From assembly GCF_900100335.1 (NCBI RefSeq), contig NZ_FNFE01000002.1, positions 62,001 through 126,000 of the forward strand: a stretch of 64,000 bases of DNA, read 5' to 3'. The position numbers were made by a program, and so were the translations under genes. The notes under the pieces are model-generated. The model was not told the origin of the DNA. It worked only from the letters and a program-made list of their open reading frames with translations, and made no database searches. Of the stretch, positions 17,736-25,418 are shown one piece after another (within the stretch, counting starts at the first letter, position 1; every line of letters starts with the position of its first letter). The DNA is from Natronorubrum texcoconense. GTDB taxonomy: Archaea > Halobacteriota > Halobacteria > Halobacteriales > Natrialbaceae.

Positions 17736-18050
17736 GTGTTAGTCAAACCTCTGTGCCATACCCGCACCGGAGCGCCGGTCACCCGCCTCGAGTACGACCC
17801 GTACCCGTCGGTCGGGTGCGTGTCGTAGGTGAGAGACGAGTGGCCGTGTACAGCGTTCGCTCAGGATCTGCGAAACCTCGGTGAATAAGTTTCCTGTCAT
17901 CGATCGTCGAGCGATACGCGCCCCGGTGGCGTTCTGGTACTCACACCTACTGGCGCCTTCAATTTAAATGTACCGGTACGGTAACCCCTGAAAACAGTTA
18001 GCAGGGGCCTCCACGGACTGTGTCGGCCTGTAACATGGTTTTCGAGATGC
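17736..18050. other. 315-base gap with TATA-like boxes and a possible 53-codon leader ORF
   Basis: The gap lies upstream of the coiled-coil gene on the minus strand. An AATTTAAAT element at 17961-17969 is the best TATA box for that gene and would give a leader of about 200 bases. Within that leader, on the minus strand, an ORF runs from an ATG at 17900 to a TAA at 17739-17741, three bases before the coiled-coil ATG. A TTATAAA-type element near 18050 sits at the end of the GH2-like gene. No structured RNA was recognised. Confidence 0.5.
17739..17900 (-). CDS. possible 53-residue leader ORF before the coiled-coil gene
   Basis: The frame starts MTGNLFTEVSQILSERC, ends AGMAQRFD and stops three bases before the next start, the position of a translationally coupled uORF. 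Third-position GC looks clearly lower than in the surrounding genes, which argues against a normal protein gene. I recognise no family. It may be a regulatory leader peptide or chance. Confidence 0.25.
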   Translation of the reverse strand: MTGNLFTEVSQILSERCTRPLVSHLRHAPDRRVRVVLEAGDRRSGAGMAQRFD

Positions 18051-19982
18051 TTATAAACGATACCGGTTACGGACCTGCCGTTCGCCGACCGTGACGGTCA
18101 GTTCGATTCGGGTCGCCGTCCCGGAGATCCTGGCCGTTCCAGCGGCCGTCGTCTCGAGGGGATCGACCGCGACCGTCGTCTCGCCCTCGTCGTCGTCGGC
18201 CACCCAGGAGACGGTCGCCTCGAGCGCGTCGTGCGTGTCGTTACAGAGCGTGATCCCGACGGACCCGGGCGTCGGCGGGCCATCGAGGACCGCCTGCACC
18301 GGCTCGAGCGACCGAGCGAGTGCGCGATACGCCGGCTTCTCCTCGCCGTCGTGGCTCACGACACCCATCCCGCCGCCGGGAGCCGCGTCACGGAGCGGAG
18401 GGCCCGTCAACAGACTCGACTCGTGGCGACGAAGCGTCTCCGCGACCGTCTTCAGCGTCTCCGTCTGATAGCGCTGGGACTCCTCGAGACCCGCGTCGGC
18501 CCCGACGCGTCGCTCGAGTACCGCCGCGTCGAACCCAGGAATCTCGGCGGGATCGGCGTCGCCCGAAGCCAGCGATCCCGCATCGAAGCCCGCGACGAGC
18601 CGTCCCAGCGTGCGATCGCGCTCGAGTAGCCACTCGAGGTCCGCGGCCGAGAGGTACTCCCAGCCGAGCGAGAGCCGCGTCGCGTCGGCGTCGGTTCCCG
18701 GCGGTCCGGTACTCGAGACGACGGCGGGAGAGCCCGGCATCGACTCGTCGGCGGCTTCGGCGGTGGATTCGGCGACCGTCTCCGCGACTCGCTGCGCAAC
18801 TGCGTCGGCGACCGATTCGGCTGCACCGTGATCGACGTCCGCTCGCCGCGCGCGATAGCGGAACCGAAGTTTCGTCAGGAACCCGCTTCCGTACAGTCCG
18901 TCGAAGGGGGCAGACGACTCGTCAGAAACGCCGTAGATCGCGGCGCTCGGACGGTGGGCGTGCCGCTTCGCGAGCGTCGCTGCGAGCACGTCGGCTTCGT
19001 CGGTCGACGGCTCGTCGTTCGGTCCGACTTCCGCGACGTCCTGCCAGACGAGGAGTCCGGCCTCGTCGCAGGCTGCGTACAGTGACTCCGGGGGAACGTG
19101 CCCGTTCGCGCGCACGAACGTCGCGTTCGCGGCAGCGGCGCGTTCGACGTCCGCGACGGGGTCACCGCCCGGGAGCCGCGCGAACCCGCGGAGCCAAACC
19201 GGCCGACCGTTGATCAGGAACTCGTCACCGTCGCGTTCGACGTTGCAGAAGCCGACCGTCTTCGAAATCGCGTCGTCGCCGAGTTTCGCCCGCACCGTGT
19301 ACCGATGCTGGGGACCGTACCCCTGCGGCCACCACAGCGACGGCTCGCGGATCTCGAGCGTGTCTGACACCGTCACTCGCTCGCCCGCGCCCACCCGAAT
19401 CGGCACCCGCTGCATCGCCGCGCTCCCGCGAAACCCCTCCGGTCGCAGCGAGAGCGTGATCGCGTCGTCGACCGCCTCGCCCGCGTCGACCTCGCACTCG
19501 ACGTCGATGACGCCGCCGTCCTCGGTGAATCGGGGACGGGCCTCGAGACGGCGACAGAACGTCTGCGGTCGGGCCTCGACGTCGACCGCCCACGGGACGC
19601 CGGACGTCCCGTGTTCGGTCGCATCGGTGGACTCCCCAGTGTCGACCACCGCGCTCGGGCGCTCACAGATGACGATCAACTCGTTCTCCGGTTGCGGGTC
19701 GAATACGGTTCGAAACGGACCAACGAACGGTTCGCGGTGACCGACGCAGGTTCCGTTCAGCCATATTTCGGCTCGAGACGCGTTCCCGCGAAGTTTCAGC
19801 AGTGCGCGATCGCGCTCGTCCGCGCGCGGATCCGCGACCGTCGTTCGGTAGGCCATCGGCTCCGTCGCGTCCGCGAACGACGCCCGCGTTCCGGGGACGG
19901 CGACCGACCGCCACTCCTCGACCGTCGGCGGGCTATCGTCGGTGTGTCCGTCGACGATTCCGCCGGTCCACTCGCCACTCAT
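18051..19982 (-). CDS. glycoside hydrolase family 2-like protein with altered catalytic motif
   Basis: The 643-residue protein follows the GH2 plan. A jelly-roll sugar-binding domain (RGNASRAEIWLNGTCVGHREPF) comes first. An immunoglobulin-like domain ends in SLWWPQGYGPQHRYTV at about residue 215-230. Then comes the start of the TIM barrel (FLINGRPVWLRGFARLPGGDP, YAACDEAGLLVWQDV). Where active GH2 enzymes have Asn-Glu after the HPS segment, this one reads HRPSAAIYGVSDESS (residues 345-357), so the Asn before the acid/base Glu is gone. The barrel is also shortened and broken by an Ala/Glu-rich insert. No signal peptide is present. It is either a diverged hydrolase or a non-catalytic relative. 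The ATG at 19982 is preferred to a GTG at 19994. Confidence 0.7.
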   Translation of the reverse strand: MSGEWTGGIVDGHTDDSPPTVEEWRSVAVPGTRASFADATEPMAYRTTVADPRADERDRALLKLRGNASRAEIWLNGTCVGHREPFVGPFRTVFDPQPENELIVICERPSAVVDTGESTDATEHGTSGVPWAVDVEARPQTFCRRLEARPRFTEDGGVIDVECEVDAGEAVDDAITLSLRPEGFRGSAAMQRVPIRVGAGERVTVSDTLEIREPSLWWPQGYGPQHRYTVRAKLGDDAISKTVGFCNVERDGDEFLINGRPVWLRGFARLPGGDPVADVERAAAANATFVRANGHVPPESLYAACDEAGLLVWQDVAEVGPNDEPSTDEADVLAATLAKRHAHRPSAAIYGVSDESSAPFDGLYGSGFLTKLRFRYRARRADVDHGAAESVADAVAQRVAETVAESTAEAADESMPGSPAVVSSTGPPGTDADATRLSLGWEYLSAADLEWLLERDRTLGRLVAGFDAGSLASGDADPAEIPGFDAAVLERRVGADAGLEESQRYQTETLKTVAETLRRHESSLLTGPPLRDAAPGGGMGVVSHDGEEKPAYRALARSLEPVQAVLDGPPTPGSVGITLCNDTHDALEATVSWVADDDEGETTVAVDPLETTAAGTARISGTATRIELTVTVGERQVRNRYRL

Positions 19983-20035
19983 TGACACACCCACGGAACC
20001 CGAACGAAAAAGCCCTTCCGACGTATCGGCAGGAG

Positions 20036-21124
20036 CTAGAAGAGGTTCTCGAGGCGGTCGTCCGCGAACTGTTCTGCGGGGTCCGATCGCTCTTCTTCGC
20101 GTTCCTGAGCCCGGTTCGCCTCACGTGCGCGATCCATGAACGCCCGTACGCGATCGGAGCGTTCGGCCCCGCCGAGCAGGACCAGCGCGCCGAGTCGATC
20201 GCTGTCGAGCGGGAAGTCGCCCCCCCGGACCTGCATGCTGCCGGTCTCGTCCTCGAGCCAGCGGCGCGCGCGTTCGACACCTTTGCGGGGAATTCGGTCG
20301 GGTTCGCCGGCGATGACCAGCAGGGCCGCTTCGGCCGTCGTCGCGTCCGGGAGGCTCGTGCCCGTCAAGAGGGCCTGCCGGGAGACGCTCATGGCGGTGT
20401 TGATGTTCTCCGCGCTGTCCTCGCTCGCGAGTTCGGTCGCGTAGCCGAGCGCCGAGACGCCGCCTGCGCGGAGCGTGTTGATGACCTCGCTCGAGTCGAC
20501 CACGCTTTCCCCGACGCCCTCGACCGCCTCGCCGGACGCGAAGAGGAGGCCGACCCGCTGGGCGATTTTGCCGTTGATCGTCTCGAAGGCGCCGTCCATG
20601 CTCTCGCCCTGTTCGTGCCACGCGTCGTTATCGATGAGCAGCGTCGAGTCGGCCTCGCGGATGAGCGTCTTCAGGGATCGACCGGCGTTGGCCTGGTAGA
20701 GCGCGCCCTCGTTCCGACCGGGGAGAACGCCGAGCGTATAGACCGGTACGTCGTAGACCTGCTGGAGGTGGTGGACGAGCACCGGCGCGCCGCCGCTGCC
20801 CGTTCCGCCGCCGAGACCCGCGACGACGAAAATAGCCTCGGCGCTCGAGGTGACGCGCCCGTCGAGCGCGCCGAGCACCTGCTGGATGTCCGACTGCATG
20901 ACTTCGGTGCCGAGTTCGTTGTCGCCGCCGACGCCGTGTCCGTTGACGCGATCCGCGCCGATCAACAGGGTGTCGGCGAACTCGAGCGACTGGAGGTCCG
21001 CTTCCGCGGAGTTGACGGCCAGTGCGCCCTGAACGGCTCCGAAACCCATCTCCGCGTCGAAGCGGGTGAGCCGTTCAGCGACCTTGCCACCGGCCTGACC
21101 AACCCCGATCAGGGCAACTTTCAT
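20036..21124 (-). CDS. cetZ: CetZ-family tubulin-like GTPase
   Basis: CetZ proteins are archaeal tubulin-superfamily GTPases that polymerise and influence cell shape and motility. The 362-residue protein starts KVALIGVGQAGGKVAERL, has GHGVGGDNELG near residue 62, the tubulin signature GLGGGTGSGGAP at about 103-114, and the T7-loop region LLIDNDAWHEQGESMDGAFETINGKIA. A short C-terminal tail ends in RLENLF, as CetZs do. It lacks the long inserts of CetZ1 that I recall, so assignment to a numbered subgroup is left open. A TTCAATTACC element on the minus strand about 25 bases before the ATG suggests leaderless transcription. Confidence 0.88.
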   Translation of the reverse strand: MKVALIGVGQAGGKVAERLTRFDAEMGFGAVQGALAVNSAEADLQSLEFADTLLIGADRVNGHGVGGDNELGTEVMQSDIQQVLGALDGRVTSSAEAIFVVAGLGGGTGSGGAPVLVHHLQQVYDVPVYTLGVLPGRNEGALYQANAGRSLKTLIREADSTLLIDNDAWHEQGESMDGAFETINGKIAQRVGLLFASGEAVEGVGESVVDSSEVINTLRAGGVSALGYATELASEDSAENINTAMSVSRQALLTGTSLPDATTAEAALLVIAGEPDRIPRKGVERARRWLEDETGSMQVRGGDFPLDSDRLGALVLLGGAERSDRVRAFMDRAREANRAQEREEERSDPAEQFADDRLENLF

Positions 21125-21332
21125 ACGGATTTCATGTAAGCACGGGTAATTGAACGTTCCGGTGGACAAGTACATCGAGGGTGGACGAACGTACTCGTTC
21201 ACGGACGAGGAGGTCAGCCAGCGGGGTGTCAGTATCCCCGCACGGACGACCCCGGCATCGCCAATATCGTAACAACTGAAACGATTTGCACACTGATCGC
21301 ATAGCTCGCGGGTCGTTCCTCTCCGTCTGCTC

Positions 21333-21351
21333 ACGGGCGCTGTGCGCCCGT
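21333..21351. repeat. perfect inverted repeat, 8-base arms
   Basis: ACGGGCGC and GCGCCCGT flank a TGT loop, giving a GC-only hairpin in the cetZ upstream gap. Confidence 0.8.
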
Positions 21352-21363
21352 TCGCATGGTCCC

Positions 21364-21380
21364 CGGGATCTCCGATCCCG
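21364..21380. repeat. perfect inverted repeat, 7-base arms
   Basis: CGGGATC and GATCCCG flank a TCC loop, 12 bases after the preceding hairpin. Confidence 0.8.
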
Positions 21381-21578
21381 CGCTACTCGTTTGTCGCGGT
21401 TCTCGCCCTTCGGCTCACGGATCACTTCGTTCCCCGCTCGCTTCGCGGTTCTCGCTCATTTCATTCGCTCCGAACCGCGCTCGCTCCGAATCGCGCTACT
21501 GTCGTGCGATCAGGTGCGCATTGACTTTCAGCGGCTACGATAACAATCCCTTTCAGCGAGATACCCGTTTCGTCGCAC

Positions 21579-22004
21579 ATGTTCTACGACCAGCGGATGA
21601 CCGTCCCCGACTCGCCCGCCGACCTCCGCGCCGAGTACGAGGACGACCTGCGGGCCGTCGTCGACCAGCACGGAGCCGACGCCGTCGCCGAGCAGACCGA
21701 CGTGGATCGGGACGCTGCCGAGGCGCTGCTCGAGTCCGAGTCACCCGACCTCACTATCGCAGAAGTCGCCCAGATTCAGTCGCTCGAAGCGGGCGAACCC
21801 GAGCCGGACGAGATGGTGACCATCGCCTGCGAGCACCTCCTGTTGGGGATGTCGACGGCCGTGCTCGACGTCGATTCCATCGAGAGCGAACTCGAGATCG
21901 AACTGGACGCCAAGGAAGTACAGCAGAAACTCGAACAGCGCGCGCCGATGTCGCTCGAGGAGTTCGTTCACATCCAGTACGTGATCGCCGACGGCGCGCC
22001 CTGA
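21579..22004 (+). CDS. DUF5791 family protein
   Basis: The 141-residue acidic soluble protein starts FYDQRMTVPDSPADLRAEYEDDL, which matches my memory of the haloarchaeal DUF5791 family. It continues with TIAEVAQIQSLEAGEPEPDE and LLGMSTAVLDVDSIESEL. The sequence looks all-helical, with a helix-turn-helix-like middle, and is thought to be conserved across Halobacteria with no known function. The gene is monocistronic. Confidence 0.7.
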   Translation: MFYDQRMTVPDSPADLRAEYEDDLRAVVDQHGADAVAEQTDVDRDAAEALLESESPDLTIAEVAQIQSLEAGEPEPDEMVTIACEHLLLGMSTAVLDVDSIESELEIELDAKEVQQKLEQRAPMSLEEFVHIQYVIADGAP

Positions 22005-22179
22005 CCGGGGTCGGCCGGCCGGTGGCGCACGTCCCACTCACGACGCCGTGAGTTTCTACACAATCATTACATATGATTATATTCTGAGATGGCGTACTAG
22101 CTCCGATTACGATGAAATCACCAACACGTATCGAGCAGCAGGTATCGACAGTGAGCGCGCGTCTTAGCGCGGTGGGACG
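22005..22179. other. A/T-rich promoter region with a 6-base inverted repeat
   Basis: AATCAT at 22062-22067 and ATGATT at 22073-22078 form a dyad directly before a TTATATTC TATA-like element at about 22078-22085. This is a plausible operator/promoter for the membrane protein gene at 22180, whose leader would then be about 70 bases. Confidence 0.4.
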
Positions 22180-23040
22180 ATGAGTTTCGCCACGTCGACG
22201 AGGGCCGCCGGCAACCGAGTTCGGGGCACCGTCGAAGACGGTACGCACCGAGCGCGAAAGCCCGCGTTCTACTTCGTCACGGCCGCCTTCGTCGCGTTTC
22301 TCCTGTTCGCGCTGCGCGAATCGATGGTGATGGTCGGAACCGCCTGGACGGGCGGCTACGCGTTCCCGGTCCACCGCGTCCACCACATGATGATTGGCGG
22401 GATGCTGACGGTGTTCGCCGCGACGGTCGCCGTCCAGCTCTATCGCCCGGCGAAGCGAGTGGGGGCGCTCCAAGCCGCGATCGCCTTCGCGATTTCAGCG
22501 TTCGTCCTCACGGCCGTCGCCTCCGGTCTCGCGGCGGCCGGCGAGATCCTCGTCTTCATGGTTCCGGTCCTGCTCATCGCCCTGTTACACCCGGCTCGCA
22601 GAGAAATCCTGCCGAGCTTCGAGGGGATGGATACCCGGCTGGTCGCACTCGCCGCCATCGGCGCGCTCGGCATGGCGGCCGTCGCCGTCGGCGAGTACGC
22701 GAGCCACACGACGCTCACCAACGAACACGTCACGTTCGGTCACTTCGAGTTCATGCTGTTCGCGACCGTCTCGATCGGCCTGTTCGCGCTGCTGGGCGCC
22801 CTCCGACCGACCGGCTGGCGCGCACTGGTCTACGCCGCCGCCGCGATGGCCGTCCTCTTCGCCGCCGGCTCGCTCGCGTTCCCCGGAATCGAGCAGGGCT
22901 CGAGCCTCGGTACCGCCGGCGCGCTCGCAACCGTCGCGTGGGCCATCGCGTTCGTCGTCCTCGCGGAGTACGTCGACCGCACCGACTCGATCGAATCGGA
23001 ATCGACCGACGCGGAACCGGCCCTCACGGAGTCGGCCTGA
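22180..23040 (+). CDS. polytopic membrane protein of unknown function
   Basis: The 286-residue protein has about eight predicted hydrophobic segments, from AFYFVTAAFVAFLLFAL to TAGALATVAWAIAFVVLAEYV, with a charged cytoplasmic-looking tail. Two histidine-containing loops stand out: VHRVHHMMIGGM near residue 68 and TNEHVTFGHFEFM near residue 185. They could bind metal or haem, but I recognise no family. The gene is preceded by an A/T-rich dyad and followed by a short gap before the SDR gene. Confidence 0.7.
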   Translation: MSFATSTRAAGNRVRGTVEDGTHRARKPAFYFVTAAFVAFLLFALRESMVMVGTAWTGGYAFPVHRVHHMMIGGMLTVFAATVAVQLYRPAKRVGALQAAIAFAISAFVLTAVASGLAAAGEILVFMVPVLLIALLHPARREILPSFEGMDTRLVALAAIGALGMAAVAVGEYASHTTLTNEHVTFGHFEFMLFATVSIGLFALLGALRPTGWRALVYAAAAMAVLFAAGSLAFPGIEQGSSLGTAGALATVAWAIAFVVLAEYVDRTDSIESESTDAEPALTESA

Positions 23041-23150
23041 GCCGCGCTGACTCGGTCCAGTCGGACCGGTTCCGGGCGACGACCACACCGTGAACGGTTA
23101 ATTTTCGCTTCGAACCTCGAGATTATGTACGCGCACCTACGAGACGACGT

Positions 23151-24041
23151 ATGAACGTCGCAATTCTGGGCTGTGGCCACGTTGGCCTCGAGTTGGGCCG
23201 CCAACTCACCGAGCGCGGTCACGAGGTGACCGGCGTGCGTCGCTCCGACGGCGGCGTCGAGAAAATCGAGGCAACTGGATTCGACGCTGTCAAGGCTGAT
23301 GTCACCGAACGGAATGCGCTCGAGGCCGTTCCAGACGTCGACGCCATCGTCTTCGCGGCCAGCAGCGGCGGCCGGGGCGCGAACGCAGCCCGCGAGGTCT
23401 ACGTCGAGGGTCTGCGGACGGCCATCCAGCAGTTCGGCGAGCGCGAGAACGGCCCCGACAGGCTGGTCTACACCTCCTCGACGGGTGTCCACGGCGATCA
23501 CGACGGCGACTGGGTGGACGAGGAGACCGAACTCGATCCGACCACCGAGAAGACCGCGGTGCTCGCCGAGGCCGAACGGATCGCCCTCGAGTTACCTCCC
23601 GAGTACGGCTTCGAAGGCACCGTCGCACGCTACGCCGGCCTCTACGGCCCCGGTCGCTACCGCCTCGAGCGCTACCTCGAGGGCCCGGTCACCGAGGGCT
23701 ACCTGAACATGGTCCACCGCGACGACGCGGCGGGAGCCGTCCGCTACCTCCTCGAAGAGGACCTTGCGCGCGGCGAGGTAGTGCAGGTCGTCGACGACGA
23801 ACCCGCCCCAAAGTGGGCGTTCGCCGACTGGCTGGCCGAGCAGTGCGGCCTCGAACAGCCGCCGAAGCAGACGAAAGCCGAGCGACTCGCGGAGGGAGAC
23901 GTTTCGGAGGCCGGCAAACGCCGCATTCTGACCAGCAAACGCTGTTCCAACGACAAACTGCGGGAGCTGGGCTACGAGTTCGCGTACCCGACGTATCGGG
24001 AGGGGTACCGGGACGCGATCGATGACTATCTCGGTCGCTGA
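23151..24041 (+). CDS. NAD(P)-binding SDR / nucleotide-sugar epimerase-like protein
   Basis: The 296-residue protein is an extended short-chain dehydrogenase-like protein. The Rossmann loop reads AILGCGHVGLELGRQL, and the catalytic-type segment is LVYTSSTGVHGDHDGDWVDE. It resembles the YeeZ/ylbE group of atypical SDRs, which keep the nucleotide fold but often lack the Tyr-x3-Lys pair; I do not see that pair in the usual place. NMVHRDDAAGAVRYLLEE is a typical later motif. GATTATGT at 23121-23128 lies 28 bases before the ATG, so the transcript is probably leaderless. Confidence 0.78.
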   Translation: MNVAILGCGHVGLELGRQLTERGHEVTGVRRSDGGVEKIEATGFDAVKADVTERNALEAVPDVDAIVFAASSGGRGANAAREVYVEGLRTAIQQFGERENGPDRLVYTSSTGVHGDHDGDWVDEETELDPTTEKTAVLAEAERIALELPPEYGFEGTVARYAGLYGPGRYRLERYLEGPVTEGYLNMVHRDDAAGAVRYLLEEDLARGEVVQVVDDEPAPKWAFADWLAEQCGLEQPPKQTKAERLAEGDVSEAGKRRILTSKRCSNDKLRELGYEFAYPTYREGYRDAIDDYLGR

Positions 24042-24130
24042 CGGCGCTACCACGCCGATACGCGCAGATATTGACGACAAACGGTCGCCAGAGGGGGAAA
24101 TTTCTTAGTGATTCACTTTGATTGTCGGGT

Positions 24131-25318
24131 ATGAGCGACCGGGACCTCTCGATCAGCAGCGTCTCTCTCGAGCCCGACACGTTGCTGGTCGAGAGCGTCG
24201 TCGACGAACTCCAGGCCCTCGAGCCCCTGGTGCTCTCCCTGCTCGTCCTCGCGACCGTGGCCGTCGTCGTCGGCAGCTGGTGGGTCGTCCGCTGGTTTCG
24301 ACGACCGCCCGGCGTCCGCATTCAGCGCTTGCTGGGAAACTACGACGAAATTGCGGTGTTGATGCACCCGAACCCGGATCCAGACGCTATGTCCTGTGCG
24401 ATGGGAATCGCCCGAATCGCCGAGGCCGTCGACACCGAGGCGACGCTGCAGTACGCCGGCGAAATTCGCCACCAGGAAAATCGCGCGTTCCGAACCGTTC
24501 TCGATCTCGAACTCGAGTCGATCGAATCGAGCTCGCAGCTCGCCGCCGACGCCGTCGTCCTCGTCGATCACAACACGCCGCGCGGGTTTGCGGGCTCACA
24601 GACTGTCGAACCCATCGCTGTCGTCGACCACCACCCCGGCAACGGGGCTGGGACGGAGTTCACCGACGTTCGGACCGACTACGGTGCCGCGTCGACGATC
24701 CTCGTCGAGTATCTGGACGAACTCGGCGCGACGATGGCGGCGGAGGGCGGCAACGGGTTCGAGATCTCGGAGGAGCTCGCCACGGGGCTCCTGTACGGCA
24801 TTCAGTCGGATACGAACCAGTTGACGAACGGCTGCTCGCGGGCCGAGTTCGACGCCTGCGCCTCGCTGTTTTCGGGTATCGACGAGGACCTCCTCGATCG
24901 GATCGCCAACCCGCAGGTCAGCGACGACGTTTTACGGGTCAAAGCGACGGCCATCACCGAAAAACGCGTCGAAGGTCCGTTCGCCGTCTGCGACGTGGGC
25001 GAGCTCTCGAACACCGACGCGATCCCGCAGGCCGCGGACGAACTGATGCACTTAGAGGGCGTCACGGCGGTCGTCGTCTACGGCCAGAACGACAACACGA
25101 TCCACCTCTCGGGGCGCTCGCGGGACGACCGGGTCCACATGGGCGAGACCCTGCGCCACGCCATCAGCGACATTCCGATGGCCAACGCGGGCGGCCACGC
25201 CCGGATGGGCGGCGGACAGGTGTCCGTCGACCACATGAACGGGATCGGTCCCTCCGACGGCATCAGCAAACCAGAGTTCGAAGAGCGGCTCTTTTCGGCG
25301 ATGGCCGGCGAACGGTAA
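24131..25318 (+). CDS. membrane-anchored DHH-family phosphoesterase
   Basis: The 395-residue protein has one N-terminal transmembrane helix (residues 33-55, LVLSLLVLATVAVVVGSWWV) followed by a DHH domain: LMHPNPDPDAM with His79, Asp83 and Asp85, Asp146 in VLVDHNTP, and Asp-His-His at 166-168. A DHHA1 domain ends in NAGGHARMGGGQVS near residue 350. All metal ligands are present, so it should be active. Soluble relatives hydrolyse nanoRNA or pAp, and membrane-tethered relatives in bacteria (GdpP) degrade c-di-AMP. The ATG at 24131 is preferred to a TTG at 24122; a TTTCTTAG element lies 28 bases upstream. Confidence 0.85.
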   Translation: MSDRDLSISSVSLEPDTLLVESVVDELQALEPLVLSLLVLATVAVVVGSWWVVRWFRRPPGVRIQRLLGNYDEIAVLMHPNPDPDAMSCAMGIARIAEAVDTEATLQYAGEIRHQENRAFRTVLDLELESIESSSQLAADAVVLVDHNTPRGFAGSQTVEPIAVVDHHPGNGAGTEFTDVRTDYGAASTILVEYLDELGATMAAEGGNGFEISEELATGLLYGIQSDTNQLTNGCSRAEFDACASLFSGIDEDLLDRIANPQVSDDVLRVKATAITEKRVEGPFAVCDVGELSNTDAIPQAADELMHLEGVTAVVVYGQNDNTIHLSGRSRDDRVHMGETLRHAISDIPMANAGGHARMGGGQVSVDHMNGIGPSDGISKPEFEERLFSAMAGER

Positions 25319-25418
25319 TCGACTGGTCCAAAGAATAAGACGGACACGAAGGGCAGCGACCGCTCGAGCGTGTCGCTTCCGTCGAATCGAATCCCCGCGT
25401 TCGAGTCGGAACCGCGCG

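Larger units (their letters stand above)
21125..21578. other. 454-base non-coding gap with several perfect stem-loops
   Basis: No gene is convincing here. Bases 21300-21510 are built of repeated TCGCTTCGC/GCTCGCTCC-type units and contain at least two perfect hairpins (21333-21351 and 21364-21380). The composition matches the GAGCGAAGCGA spacer at 1805, read from the opposite strand. Reading frames that cross the region are pyrimidine-rich artefacts. The left edge holds the cetZ promoter and the right edge that of the DUF5791 gene. Confidence 0.6.
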
